This document shows, one piece after another, positions 16,476 to 24,997 of a stretch of 64,000 bases of DNA. The stretch's first letter is position 1, and each line of letters opens with the position of its first letter. The stretch is taken from assembly GCA_934101595.1 (NCBI GenBank), contig CAKORR010000003.1:110385-174384 (forward strand), read 5' to 3'. Origin of the DNA: an uncultured Bacilli bacterium (GTDB lineage Bacteria; Bacillota_I; Bacilli_A; RF39; UBA660). The position numbers and the translations under genes are program-made. Below the pieces are notes generated by a model, which ran no database searches, had not been told where the DNA came from, and saw only the letters and a list, made by a program, of their open reading frames with translations.

Positions 16476-17503
16476 TATTTAAGCATAAACATTGTTGCAA
16501 CTGGTCTTGTTCTATTTTGGAAAGAACCATTCATTACCTTATTAACAAGTTTGCCATTTATTACCAAATTACTAGATGTTCCACCATCTAAATTAACAGC
16601 ATTATAAGCTCCATATCTTATCATTATGTCTATCATCTCAGACATTCCAGGGCCAATTACTCCTGTCTTATAATCTCGTCCATCCATTACAAGAAACAAC
16701 ACAATACCATCTTTTCTTTGACCAATCGCTGTTCTATTTGCATGGCCCCATCCGCCATTACCATAAACACTTGATGGTTTACCATTAACAACTAAAATTG
16801 GAGAAAAATTAACAGCATCTCTTATACCTTTTTTTATAGCGGTTTCCTTAGACATTTTACCAACCACTAAAACATTGTCTTTGTTAAATCCAACTAAATT
16901 TCCATATAATGCTCTATCCCAAATGATTTTACCATCTTTTATAACATATCCTTCAGGTTTTCCCCCTGTACCATGGCCACCTTCATCCTCAAAGCCAGAC
17001 GCATTAATTGCTACCAAAGCTTTTTCTCTCTTAGCCATATCTACTACATATTCACCACTATAGCCTAAATTTTTGGAAGCTCCAACAGTTACCCGTGAGG
17101 CATCATAAATAACTACCAAGTAACCTCTTAGTTTTTTTTCGTTAATTTTTATTAACTTATAAACTTGTGATTTGTCATGAACTAAAATTTGCTTTTCGTA
17201 ATCATTATCATAACTATCACTGTTTATTTCAAAATTAATTAGCTCTGGATTAGTTTCCTCATTTATTTCTTTAACATAATTGCTATTCATTACTTTATTA
17301 ATATATTTATCTGAATAAAACCATGTTGCTAAATATTGATGGTTCATTGTAGTCATAGCACTAGTAATTAACCAGTTACTAAATCCCTTATATGGACCAT
17401 ATAGAAGAAATAAAAACAAAAGCAAAAAAAATGAAATTAATCCACCGAAAATTTTGATAAATAGTTTCTTTTGGTTCTTTTTTCTAAATCTAAATCTAGT
17501 CAT
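16475..17503 (-). CDS. Membrane-anchored phosphodiester glycosidase (NAGPA/DUF2233) family protein
   Basis: 342 aa. Basic N-terminus then one membrane helix (residues ~13-36, 'IFGGLISFFLLLFLFLLYG'), so the catalytic part faces outward. The NAGPA domain follows: 'KLRGYLVVIYDASRVTVGASK', 'ALVAINASGFED', 'RTAIGQRKDGIVLFLVMDGR', ending with the conserved 'AYNAVNLDGGTSSNLVINGKLVN'. The family uncovers phosphodiester-linked sugars or acts on exopolysaccharide. It is divergently placed from the RNase J1 gene. Confidence 0.9.
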   Translation of the reverse strand: MTRFRFRKKNQKKLFIKIFGGLISFFLLLFLFLLYGPYKGFSNWLITSAMTTMNHQYLATWFYSDKYINKVMNSNYVKEINEETNPELINFEINSDSYDNDYEKQILVHDKSQVYKLIKINEKKLRGYLVVIYDASRVTVGASKNLGYSGEYVVDMAKREKALVAINASGFEDEGGHGTGGKPEGYVIKDGKIIWDRALYGNLVGFNKDNVLVVGKMSKETAIKKGIRDAVNFSPILVVNGKPSSVYGNGGWGHANRTAIGQRKDGIVLFLVMDGRDYKTGVIGPGMSEMIDIMIRYGAYNAVNLDGGTSSNLVINGKLVNKVMNGSFQNRTRPVATMFMLK

Positions 17504-17587
17504 TTTACACCACCAATTTATAACTAATACATTATAGCAGATTTTTAATTAAATTTATACTCCTAATATTCACATTTAATTTTAAAC

Positions 17588-17616
17588 TTGCAAAAATTAG
17601 ATTTTAATAGTATACT
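17588..17616 (+). promoter_or_regulatory. Promoter of the active RNase J gene
   Basis: -35 TTGCAA (17588-17593), 17 bp, -10 TATACT (17611-17616). The ribosome site AAGGAAAA lies before the ATG at 17662. Confidence 0.75.
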
Positions 17617-17661
17617 TATCGTTAGTGAGAAACTTTTATTAATTTTGAAAGAAGGAAAATT

Positions 17662-19347
17662 ATGAAAAATAACAATACTGTTACGTCTTTATTTGCGTTG
17701 GGTGGACTTGGAGAAGTCGGTAAAAACATGTATGTTGTTCGTCACGAAGACGAAATAATAATTGTTGATGCTGGTGTAATGTTTCCCGAAGATGAACTTT
17801 TAGGAATAGATTACGTAATCCAAGATGTTACATATTTAAAACAAAATGAAGATAAAATAAAAGGATTATTTATAACACATGGGCATGAAGACCATATTGG
17901 TGGAATATCATTTTTACTTCAAAAAGTTAATATTCCTGTTATTTATTCTTCCAAGATAGCTAAAGACTTAATTGAAAAAAAATTAGTTGACAGAAATATG
18001 AATTATAAAAATTTAGAGGTGATTGATAAAGATTCAATTATAAAGACAAAACATTTTACAATTGAATTTGTTAACACTACCCATTCAATTCCAGAAAGTT
18101 ATGCTCTTGCCATACACACACCAAACGGAATCATATTTGAAACAGGAGATTTTAAATTTGACTTAACCCCAATCGGACCTATGGCTGATATACATAAAAT
18201 GGCTAGACTTGGAAATGAGGGCGTTAAAATATTATTAAGTGATAGTACTAATGCTTTATCGGAAGGATTTTCTAAAAGTGAAAACTGTGTAGATGAAGCT
18301 CTTAGTGACATAATAAGCCGTCATCATGGCCGCATTATAATAGCTACTTTTGCTTCAAATATTTACAGAATTAAACATATTGTCGAAACATGTCGAAAAT
18401 GCAATCGAAAAATTGTAGTCTTTGGACGAAGTATGGAAACAAGCATTGAGTTAGCAGTTAATAATAGCCTGATTAAAGATAAAACAATTTTTATTGATAA
18501 TAATGAAGCTAAAAATTTAAAACGCGAAGAAGTATGTATTTTATGTACTGGTTCTCAAGGAGAGCCTCTTGCAGCGTTATCACGTATTGCAAATGGCGTA
18601 CACAAACAAATTACATTATTAAATGACGATCTAGTAGTCTTCTCTTCAAGTCCTATTCCTGGAAATGCTGAAAGCATTAATAGAATTATAAACAAACTAT
18701 ACTTAAAAGGTGTAAGAGTATTTACAAATTCTGAATTAAGCGATATACATACATCAGGACACGCTAAAGCCGAAGAGCTAAAATGGATGTTAAGAATTAT
18801 TAAACCAGAATATTTTATGCCTATGCATGGTGAATATAGAATGCTTAAGGCTCATGGAGATTTAGCAATAAGCTGTGATATTCCGGAAGAAAACGTATTC
18901 ATTTGTAAAAATGGTGACGTTATTGAACTATCTAAAGACGGTGTTAGAAAAAATGGAACTGTTCAAGCGGGTGACATTTACGTTGATGGATCAAGAATTG
19001 GAGATGTTGGCTCAGTAGTAATTAAAGATCGTAAACTAATGAGCAAAGACGGTATTTTGGTTACAATTTTAAACATCAATCCATTAACAAGAAAACTATT
19101 AATTAAGCCAAATATTACAACCAGAGGATTCGTTTTAGTAAATGAAAATGCCGAACTTATTAATCAAATCGAAAAAAAAGTTTCAAGCATTGTTAATAAT
19201 TTTCTTGATAATAACACATATAATTACACAGATTTAAAAAATCAAATTATTTTAGATTTACATCCTTTTATTAGTGAGTTGACTGGTCGAAGACCTATTA
19301 TTTTACCGGTTATAATGGAAATAAAAGAAGGCAGTAGTTATGACTAA
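17662..19347 (+). CDS. rnjA: Ribonuclease J (catalytic form)
   Basis: 561 aa with all catalytic residues of the MBL/beta-CASP ribonucleases: HGHEDH (residues 73-78), 'NTTHSIPES', 'ETGDFKFD', beta-CASP motif A in 'LLSDSTNAL', 'CTGSQGEPLAALSR', 'SDIHTSGHAKAEEL' and 'MPMHGEYRML', then the C-terminal 'KPNITTRGFVLVNENAEL'. Family role: 5'-3' exonuclease and endonuclease in mRNA turnover and 16S rRNA 5' maturation. The degenerate paralogue at 7780-9414 is its probable partner. Own promoter and bidirectional terminator. Confidence 0.95.
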   Translation: MKNNNTVTSLFALGGLGEVGKNMYVVRHEDEIIIVDAGVMFPEDELLGIDYVIQDVTYLKQNEDKIKGLFITHGHEDHIGGISFLLQKVNIPVIYSSKIAKDLIEKKLVDRNMNYKNLEVIDKDSIIKTKHFTIEFVNTTHSIPESYALAIHTPNGIIFETGDFKFDLTPIGPMADIHKMARLGNEGVKILLSDSTNALSEGFSKSENCVDEALSDIISRHHGRIIIATFASNIYRIKHIVETCRKCNRKIVVFGRSMETSIELAVNNSLIKDKTIFIDNNEAKNLKREEVCILCTGSQGEPLAALSRIANGVHKQITLLNDDLVVFSSSPIPGNAESINRIINKLYLKGVRVFTNSELSDIHTSGHAKAEELKWMLRIIKPEYFMPMHGEYRMLKAHGDLAISCDIPEENVFICKNGDVIELSKDGVRKNGTVQAGDIYVDGSRIGDVGSVVIKDRKLMSKDGILVTILNINPLTRKLLIKPNITTRGFVLVNENAELINQIEKKVSSIVNNFLDNNTYNYTDLKNQIILDLHPFISELTGRRPIILPVIMEIKEGSSYD

Positions 19348-19381
19348 AAAAGACAATTAGGATTTTTCTAATTGTCTTTTT
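19347..19381. terminator. Bidirectional intrinsic terminator
   Basis: AAAAAGACAATTAG / CTAATTGTCTTTTT, a perfect 14-bp stem with a 7-nt loop between the converging RNase J and sigma-factor genes. Confidence 0.9.
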
Positions 19382-20571
19382 CTTTGGAAAGAATTATTTT
19401 TTTCATTTATTATTCTTTTCATTCTTGGAATAATTGTCCAGTAAAGAGTTACTAGTTCATCGTTTGATAAGCATTTATCACTTGTTATAATTGTAAATGA
19501 TGGGCCGAATTTTTTTCTCAATATTTCTCTTTCTTCATAAGAGAAGCTATATATAATAGAAAGCACTTCATCTTTTTCTATACTTTTAAATAAATCAAAT
19601 AAAGATCTACAATTTATTAATGTTGCAGCTTCCTTATTTATCATTTCCAATTTAAATTTGCTAATATTTTTAATATTAATTTCCGTGAATTTTGCCGGAG
19701 CATTTGTTTCATATTCAATTAATTCTTGTAGTTTATAATTGCTTCTTAACTTTTTTAAAAGAGACATTTTTATAGCATTAGCTCTTTGCTTTGAAATGCC
19801 TAACTCTCTACCGATCTCCCCACAATTCTTAGGATCACTCAAAAATCCAAAATAGTTTTCTAATACATATCTTTCATTTGTGGTTAATTCAATATTTTTT
19901 AAAGCATCCAATAGTTTTTGATTTCTATCCTCTATTTCTATATCACCAACAAATTCATTTCTATCATCAACTAAAATTGCATTATAGTAGCTACATTCAC
20001 TATCCAAAAGAGTTTCTAAATATATAGGATTGTCTTTAAGCATAAAGATATTTTCTATAGTACTTTGCTTTACATGAAAATGATTTGAATATTCTAATAC
20101 CGTTGGCATTCTTCCTTCTTTATTTTGAAAGTTAACCGAATATTGTATTAAGTGATTGTAAAAATCAAACCACCATTTAGGAACTGTAATATCTCTATTT
20201 TTAAACTTTATATAGTTAAACAAAGCTAATTTTACTTTAGGATAAGCATAAGAAAAAAATTTACAATCTCTACTTAAATCAAAAGAATTAACGGCGTTCA
20301 TTAACTCTATATTACCCTCTTGTATCAAGTCAAATATATCAAAGCGATTTACTTTATTCCGTTCAGTCATAAATGCCATAACGTTTGAAGCAATTGATAA
20401 AACCATAGATAAATTATGTAATATTAACTTTTCGCGAGCTTTTTCGTCACCATTTTGGCATTTTATAAAAAGCTCTCTTTCTTCTTCTTTATTTAGCACT
20501 TTATACTTTGATATCATTTTTTTATATTCTCGTAAAGATTCTTTTCTACAATTATTATCTGGTATACTCAT
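19357..20571 (-). CDS. Sigma-70 family RNA polymerase sigma factor with C-terminal extension
   Basis: 404 aa from the ATG at 20571 (GGTGAT upstream; a longer frame begins at 20622 inside the promoter). Region 2: 'LILHNLSMVLSIASNV', 'IFDLIQEGNIELMNAVNSFD', 'CKFFSYAYPKVKLALFNYIK'. Region 3 lies around 'EGRMPTVLEYSNHF'. Region 4: 'LTTNERYVLENYFGF..GEIGRELGISKQRANAIKMSLLKKL'. Another ~110 residues follow with a second region-4-like segment ('SFSYEEREILRKKFG'), which standard sigma factors lack. The -10 reading helix is divergent from SigA, so this is probably an alternative sigma factor. Its regulon is unknown. Confidence 0.85.
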   Translation of the reverse strand: MSIPDNNCRKESLREYKKMISKYKVLNKEEERELFIKCQNGDEKAREKLILHNLSMVLSIASNVMAFMTERNKVNRFDIFDLIQEGNIELMNAVNSFDLSRDCKFFSYAYPKVKLALFNYIKFKNRDITVPKWWFDFYNHLIQYSVNFQNKEGRMPTVLEYSNHFHVKQSTIENIFMLKDNPIYLETLLDSECSYYNAILVDDRNEFVGDIEIEDRNQKLLDALKNIELTTNERYVLENYFGFLSDPKNCGEIGRELGISKQRANAIKMSLLKKLRSNYKLQELIEYETNAPAKFTEINIKNISKFKLEMINKEAATLINCRSLFDLFKSIEKDEVLSIIYSFSYEEREILRKKFGPSFTIITSDKCLSNDELVTLYWTIIPRMKRIINEKNNSFQRKRQLEKS

Positions 20572-20593
20572 ATAATCACCAACCGTGAAAAAT

Positions 20594-20622
20594 ATTTTAG
20601 CACAATAAATATATTTATTCAA
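20594..20622 (-). promoter_or_regulatory. Promoter of the sigma-factor gene
   Basis: Minus strand: -35 TTGAAT (20617-20622), 17 bp, extended -10 TGCTAAAAT with TAAAAT at 20594-20599. It lies immediately downstream of the suf terminator. Confidence 0.75.
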
Positions 20623-20628
20623 TACATG

Positions 20629-20653
20629 AAAAAGGCCAAATTATTGGCCTTTT
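20629..20653 (-). terminator. Intrinsic terminator of the suf operon
   Basis: Minus strand AAAAGGCCAA-TAAT-TTGGCCTTTTT. The stem includes the end of sufU and closes the operon right after it, so no further suf gene follows. Confidence 0.9.
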
Positions 20654-21072
20654 AAATGCTTTAGTAAAGCTTCTTTTAAGCCCCGATATGGGAGCGTTGC
20701 ACAAGTTTTTCGACTATTTTGCAAATAAATTTTGTCATAACACAAAGCTTCATTTAAAATAGAATCATCATACTTCTCTTCATTAACCATTGCCATAAAA
20801 TTATCAACATAATTTAATGCATCTTTAACATTCATTCCAATCAAATTTTTTATCATTATTGATGTTGATGAGGTACTAATTGCACAAGCTTCACCATTGA
20901 ACTTAATATCTTTGATTAAATCTTTATCAAACAAAATATAAATATCCAAATTATCAATACATGATTGATTACGAGTGTTTACTTTTTCATATCTACTATC
21001 CGTAACAGTTTCTTTATTTAAAGGATTAGAATAATGCTCCATAATTATTTCTCTTTTTAATTCTTCGTCCAT
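20641..21072 (-). CDS. sufU: SufU-type Fe-S / sulfur-relay protein
   Basis: 143 aa. Family landmarks: 'IIMEHYSNPLNKE' at the start, 'NQSCIDNLDIYI' and 'FNGEACAISTSSTSIM' with the first conserved Cys residues, and 'RKTCATLPYRGLKEAL' with the last. The Asp/Cys zinc site of SufU is consistent: NxSCxD, then GxxCAxS, then CxxLPW-like. SufU accepts persulfide sulfur from SufS. The start overlaps the sufS stop (TAATG), so translation is coupled. It is the last gene of the operon. Confidence 0.92.
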   Translation of the reverse strand: MDEELKREIIMEHYSNPLNKETVTDSRYEKVNTRNQSCIDNLDIYILFDKDLIKDIKFNGEACAISTSSTSIMIKNLIGMNVKDALNYVDNFMAMVNEEKYDDSILNEALCYDKIYLQNSRKTCATLPYRGLKEALLKHLKGQ

Positions 21073-22268
21073 TATAGCATCTCTTTCAATATCTTATCTT
21101 TGCTTTTTAAAAGTGATACCAATTCATCTATTTCGCTTTCAGTATTATAATAATATAAACTTACTCTAATAGAATTAGTAACTTTAACTTGATCTTTTAG
21201 CATTTTAGCACAATGATTACCAGCTCTTACGCAAATATTATATTTGTTTAGATAATAGGCAACGTCTTGGCTAAATATTCCATCTACATTAAACGATACT
21301 ATTCCTGAATCGCTTTCCAAATTTAAAATATCAATGTGTGGAATTTTTACAAGTTCATCAATTAAATATTTTCTCAAAAATCTTTCTCTATTTTCTATGT
21401 TTTCCATTTTGATATTGTCCAAATATTTAATTGCTGCTCCAAGTCCTATTATACCAGCAATATTTATTGTACCTGCTTCTAAACGCTCTGGGAGTTCTTT
21501 TAAATATACTTCATCTTCATTGTCAAAAGATTCATTCATCCCCCCACCTAATCTAGTAGGAACTAATTTTTCTAGGAGTTCTCTTTTTCCATATAATACT
21601 CCTATTCCTGTTGGGCCCATCATTTTATGACCAGAAAAAGCTAAAAAGTCAACATCTAAATCAGTTACATCAACAGGAATATGAGGAACACTTTGCGCCC
21701 CATCTACGACTAAGAAAGCATTATTTTCATGAGCTAACTTAGCTATCTCCCTTATTGGCCTTTTATCACCAATTACATTAGTAATTTCTGCTAAAGCTAT
21801 AACTTTAGTATTCTTAGTAATAGCTCTTTTTACATTTTCAAGGGTTACGTAAGAATCATTATCTAAATCGATATAACGAATATGACACCCTATATCTTTA
21901 GCAAGTCTAAACCAAGGCAAAACATTCGAGGCATGTTCACTTTTAGTGATAAGAATTTCATCACCTTCATCTAAATATAATCTAAAAAAGCCATCCGCGA
22001 CCATATTTAATGAATCGGTAGCACCATATGTAAAAATAATTTCTTCCACATTTTTAGCATTAATAAAATTCTTTACAAGATTACGAGTCTCCGCAATTTT
22101 TTCGTCAACTTTATACGAAATGTCATAGTCACCCCTATGTGCATTTGCTGAATATAGTGAATAATATTTTGTTATTTCATCTATAACACATTGAGGCTTT
22201 AATGCTGTAGCACCACTATCAAAATATATAATATCTTCTTTTAAAATAGGAAAATCGTCTCTATTCAT
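21072..22268 (-). CDS. sufS: Cysteine desulfurase SufS
   Basis: 398 aa from the ATG at 22268, best spaced from GGGAGGTG. A PLP enzyme of the group II type: 'YFDSGATALKPQCVI', 'NAHRGDYDIS', 'FTYGATDSLNMVAD', 'VVDGAQSVPHIPVDV', the Schiff-base lysine in 'FLAFSGHKMMGPTGIGVLYG', and the catalytic Cys in 'ICVRAGNHCAKML'. It moves sulfur from L-cysteine to SufU. Operon sufC-sufD-sufS-sufU; sufB is absent here. Confidence 0.95.
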   Translation of the reverse strand: MNRDDFPILKEDIIYFDSGATALKPQCVIDEITKYYSLYSANAHRGDYDISYKVDEKIAETRNLVKNFINAKNVEEIIFTYGATDSLNMVADGFFRLYLDEGDEILITKSEHASNVLPWFRLAKDIGCHIRYIDLDNDSYVTLENVKRAITKNTKVIALAEITNVIGDKRPIREIAKLAHENNAFLVVDGAQSVPHIPVDVTDLDVDFLAFSGHKMMGPTGIGVLYGKRELLEKLVPTRLGGGMNESFDNEDEVYLKELPERLEAGTINIAGIIGLGAAIKYLDNIKMENIENRERFLRKYLIDELVKIPHIDILNLESDSGIVSFNVDGIFSQDVAYYLNKYNICVRAGNHCAKMLKDQVKVTNSIRVSLYYYNTESEIDELVSLLKSKDKILKEML

Positions 22269-22286
22269 AACATTCACCTCCCTTTT

Positions 22287-22946
22287 CTATAAATATTTTC
22301 TTATTACATCTCTAAAATCATTACTAAAAATATTTAATAAAAAACTTTCCTCAAGTAACTTAAGGGCCGTTTCTTTTTTTAATCCCTTACTTTGTAAATA
22401 AAACATTTCATTTTTATCAACATTTTTTATAGTAGCGTTATGACTAGCACTAACATGATATGAATCAACTATCAAATTTGGATAAAATGAAGTTTGACCA
22501 TTATTAACATTAAAACCTTTTAAGGCTTCGTTAATAACATTTTCTTTAGTACCTTTCGCTATTATCCCATTAGCCGCCACTTCAACTTTAGAGCCTTTTT
22601 TTGCTAAGACATTAATATTAGTATCACTATTTATTTGTGAACCATTAATGTATACATCCAATTTTAGTTTATAATCACTCAATCCCAAAATTGATTCATT
22701 ATATTTGAGTACTGAGCCATCACATTGATTAATTGAAACCTTACTACTATTCTTTGCTAAGCAAAAGCGATTATATTCTAAATTAGCATTATCATTAATA
22801 GTAATGTCTAAGTCATAACCATCATCATCTATTATTTCATATATTTTACAAGTACCCTTTATTAATAATTTTACATCTTTAGTAATTTTTATATTGCCAG
22901 AATAATTTTCTAACATCATTTCTTTATCTATTATTAATGTATTCAT
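22287..22946 (-). CDS. sufD: Short SufD/SufB-family scaffold protein
   Basis: About 219 aa from the ATG at 22946; no strong ribosome site fixes the start. Only the beta-helix core and C-terminal helices of the SufB/D family are present: 'DGSVLKYNESILG', 'NLIVDSYHVSASHNATIKNVDKNEMFYLQSKGLKKETALKLL'. Normal SufB and SufD are 400-480 aa, so the N-terminal domain is missing. The family His of SufD ('SHNAT') is kept; the Cys that usually precedes it is Ser/Ala. With no sufB in the operon this protein may pair with SufC alone, unless sufB is elsewhere. Confidence 0.8.
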   Translation of the reverse strand: MNTLIIDKEMMLENYSGNIKITKDVKLLIKGTCKIYEIIDDDGYDLDITINDNANLEYNRFCLAKNSSKVSINQCDGSVLKYNESILGLSDYKLKLDVYINGSQINSDTNINVLAKKGSKVEVAANGIIAKGTKENVINEALKGFNVNNGQTSFYPNLIVDSYHVSASHNATIKNVDKNEMFYLQSKGLKKETALKLLEESFLLNIFSNDFRDVIRKYL

Positions 22947-22964
22947 AAAACAGCTGCCCACTAA

Positions 22965-23699
22965 CTATATTTGTCCCTTAAATTTTTTAAAACCGCTTTT
23001 TAGAACTTCTTGTGCTAGTTTTTTACCACCAGTCTTGGATATTTTACCATCCATCATCACATGGACAAAATTAGGTTCTATATGATCAATTATGTTCATA
23101 TGATGAGTGATAATTAAAATAGATGGCTTGTATTCTTGATAATATTTATTAATTGAATCACAAACAACATTTATGGCATCAACATCAAGGCCGGAATCTA
23201 TTTCATCTAATATAATGAATTTAGGCTTTATCATCCATAAATGCAATAATTCAATTTTCTTTTTTTCACCACCACTCATACCAACGTTGATATCACGATG
23301 TACGTAATTAGAAGGTATGTCCAAGTCTGCACACAATTTTTCTAAACTTTTACTAAAAGAAAAGATATCAGTATGTTCATTTTTTTCATTTAAAACAGTT
23401 CTCAACAATTCCGAAGTAGTGATTCCTTCAATTGCCAAAGGACTTTGATTTACTAAATAAAAACCATTTTTTGCAACTTCACTGGTATCTAATTTTAGTA
23501 AATCAATATTGTTATATTTTATAGTACCATTTGAAATTTTATAATCATCATCTCTAAATAAAACTTTACAAATAGAACTTTTTCCAACACCATTGGGGCC
23601 CATGATAACATGTATTTCTCCATCATTTATTTTTAAATTAAAATTATCTATTATTTTTTTATCTTCAACTGAAACCGATAAATCTTTTATTTCTAACAT
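22965..23699 (-). CDS. sufC: SufC ATPase
   Basis: 244 aa from the ATG at 23699; the GTG at 23708 belongs to the ribosome-site region. ABC ATPase motifs: Walker A 'GPNGVGKSS', Q loop 'NQSPLAIEGITT', signature 'VGMSGGEKKKIELL', Walker B 'FIILDEIDSGLD', and the switch His in 'LIITHHMNII'. The 'EIDSGLDVDA' form is typical of SufC rather than transporters. The ribosome site GGTGG lies in the 3' arm of the hairpin at 23704-23740. Confidence 0.95.
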   Translation of the reverse strand: MLEIKDLSVSVEDKKIIDNFNLKINDGEIHVIMGPNGVGKSSICKVLFRDDDYKISNGTIKYNNIDLLKLDTSEVAKNGFYLVNQSPLAIEGITTSELLRTVLNEKNEHTDIFSFSKSLEKLCADLDIPSNYVHRDINVGMSGGEKKKIELLHLWMIKPKFIILDEIDSGLDVDAINVVCDSINKYYQEYKPSILIITHHMNIIDHIEPNFVHVMMDGKISKTGGKKLAQEVLKSGFKKFKGQI

Positions 23700-23703
23700 A
23701 AAA

Positions 23704-23740
23704 ACCACCAGTGATATTGTATCACAAGTGGTCTTTTTTT
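23704..23740. terminator. Hairpin with T runs on both sides, overlapping the sufC ribosome site
   Basis: ACCACCAGTGATA-TTG-TATCACAAGTGGT pairs at 11 of 13 positions. On the minus strand it follows the LRR gene stop and is followed by T5 then the sufC ATG; on the plus strand by T7. The 3' arm holds GGTGG, the sufC Shine-Dalgarno sequence. Confidence 0.75.
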
Positions 23741-23746
23741 AAAATA

Positions 23747-24928
23747 CTAATTAGCGTAAACCACGGTAGCGTTTCCTGACCAATTGGCTCCAAGCTCTAG
23801 AGCCTCACTATTTCCTTTATTAATTATTATTTTTTTCAAGCCAGGATTATTGTTAAATGCATTATCTCCAATTTTAGTTACACTACTTGGAATTGTTACT
23901 TCCGTTAAATTATTATTTTCAAAAGCACTTTCTGAAATCTCTAAAAGTCCTTCTTTTAATTCTAGATGATCTATTCTATTATCGCTAAAAGCATAAGCAC
24001 TTATATTTTTAACATTCTTACTAATGTGAACATTTCTAAGTCCTGATTTATAAAATGCATATTCAGAAATCTCGTTAACCGACTCTGGTATTACAATTGA
24101 TGATAATCCACCATAATTTTCAGTTACTTGATAACTAAATGCATAGGATGAAATACTTGCTATACCATTTTCAATAATCACGTTATCTAATTTACTATTT
24201 CTAAAAGCGTCCGTGCCTATTTTAAGAACCGGCACACTCTGGATAGTAGATGGAATATATACACTTTTTTTCTGAGCTAAATTTGCTCCAGTAATTGTAT
24301 TTGTAGATTGATCAAAATTAAATAAACTATTATCAATTGAACTCTTACTAATTGTATTTATAGCATTAACAACAATTTGAGCTCTAAATATTTTATTTTG
24401 CTCAGTAATAGGTGAATTTTCCCTAATCCATAATCTTAAAGTATGCGTATTTGTTTCATGAGCTGGTACTAATAAAGTAGTAATGTCTTTTCCTGTTACA
24501 TTACCATTGCTTCGTGATGTAACTGTATTAAAAGAAGCATAATTATTTATAAATGTATTATCTATTGATACCATAACATTTTCATGATTAAGATAACTTT
24601 CTCCTTCATTTTCAATAGCATCCAACCCTATTGTATAGTATAAATCCTTATCACAAGTATTAGTTAATGAAAATGAATAACCATCAAGTAGTGGCGATAA
24701 TGAGGTTTGACTAGGCCAAACATTAGTAAGTTTAATAGCATTCGTATTTTCAGTATAAGTTAAATTTAAACATGCTGAAATCATTTTATTTACATCTTCT
24801 TGGGTTTTTGTAATTTGCCAAAAACTATATGTACTTAAAAATACTACACTTATAAGTAAACCAATAATTGCCACAACAGCGAGAAATGATTGAACTTTAC
24901 TTTTTTTACGTTCTTTATTGTTGTTCAC
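23747..24928 (-). CDS. Membrane-anchored BspA-like leucine-rich-repeat protein
   Basis: 393 aa, GTG start with AGGTGATAAT upstream. One N-terminal membrane helix (residues ~14-34, 'FLAVVAIIGLLISVVFLST') precedes an extracellular domain of about 180 residues. LRR_5 repeats of the BspA type follow from about residue 225: 'VYIPSTIQSVPVLKIGTDAF', 'NVIIENGIASISSYAF', 'SIVIPESVNEISEYAF', 'NVHISKNVKNISAYAF', 'HLELKEGLLEISESAF', 'EVTIPSSVTKIGDNAF'. Such proteins are common at the surface of gut bacteria and protozoa and bind host or matrix ligands. The gene lies upstream of sufC on the same strand. Confidence 0.88.
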   Translation of the reverse strand: MNNNKERKKSKVQSFLAVVAIIGLLISVVFLSTYSFWQITKTQEDVNKMISACLNLTYTENTNAIKLTNVWPSQTSLSPLLDGYSFSLTNTCDKDLYYTIGLDAIENEGESYLNHENVMVSIDNTFINNYASFNTVTSRSNGNVTGKDITTLLVPAHETNTHTLRLWIRENSPITEQNKIFRAQIVVNAINTISKSSIDNSLFNFDQSTNTITGANLAQKKSVYIPSTIQSVPVLKIGTDAFRNSKLDNVIIENGIASISSYAFSYQVTENYGGLSSIVIPESVNEISEYAFYKSGLRNVHISKNVKNISAYAFSDNRIDHLELKEGLLEISESAFENNNLTEVTIPSSVTKIGDNAFNNNPGLKKIIINKGNSEALELGANWSGNATVVYAN

Positions 24929-24997
24929 ATTATCACCTACTCTAAATAGATTATATAATTTATGGCAAAATAAATCAAGAAATTTAGTTTAGCAATT

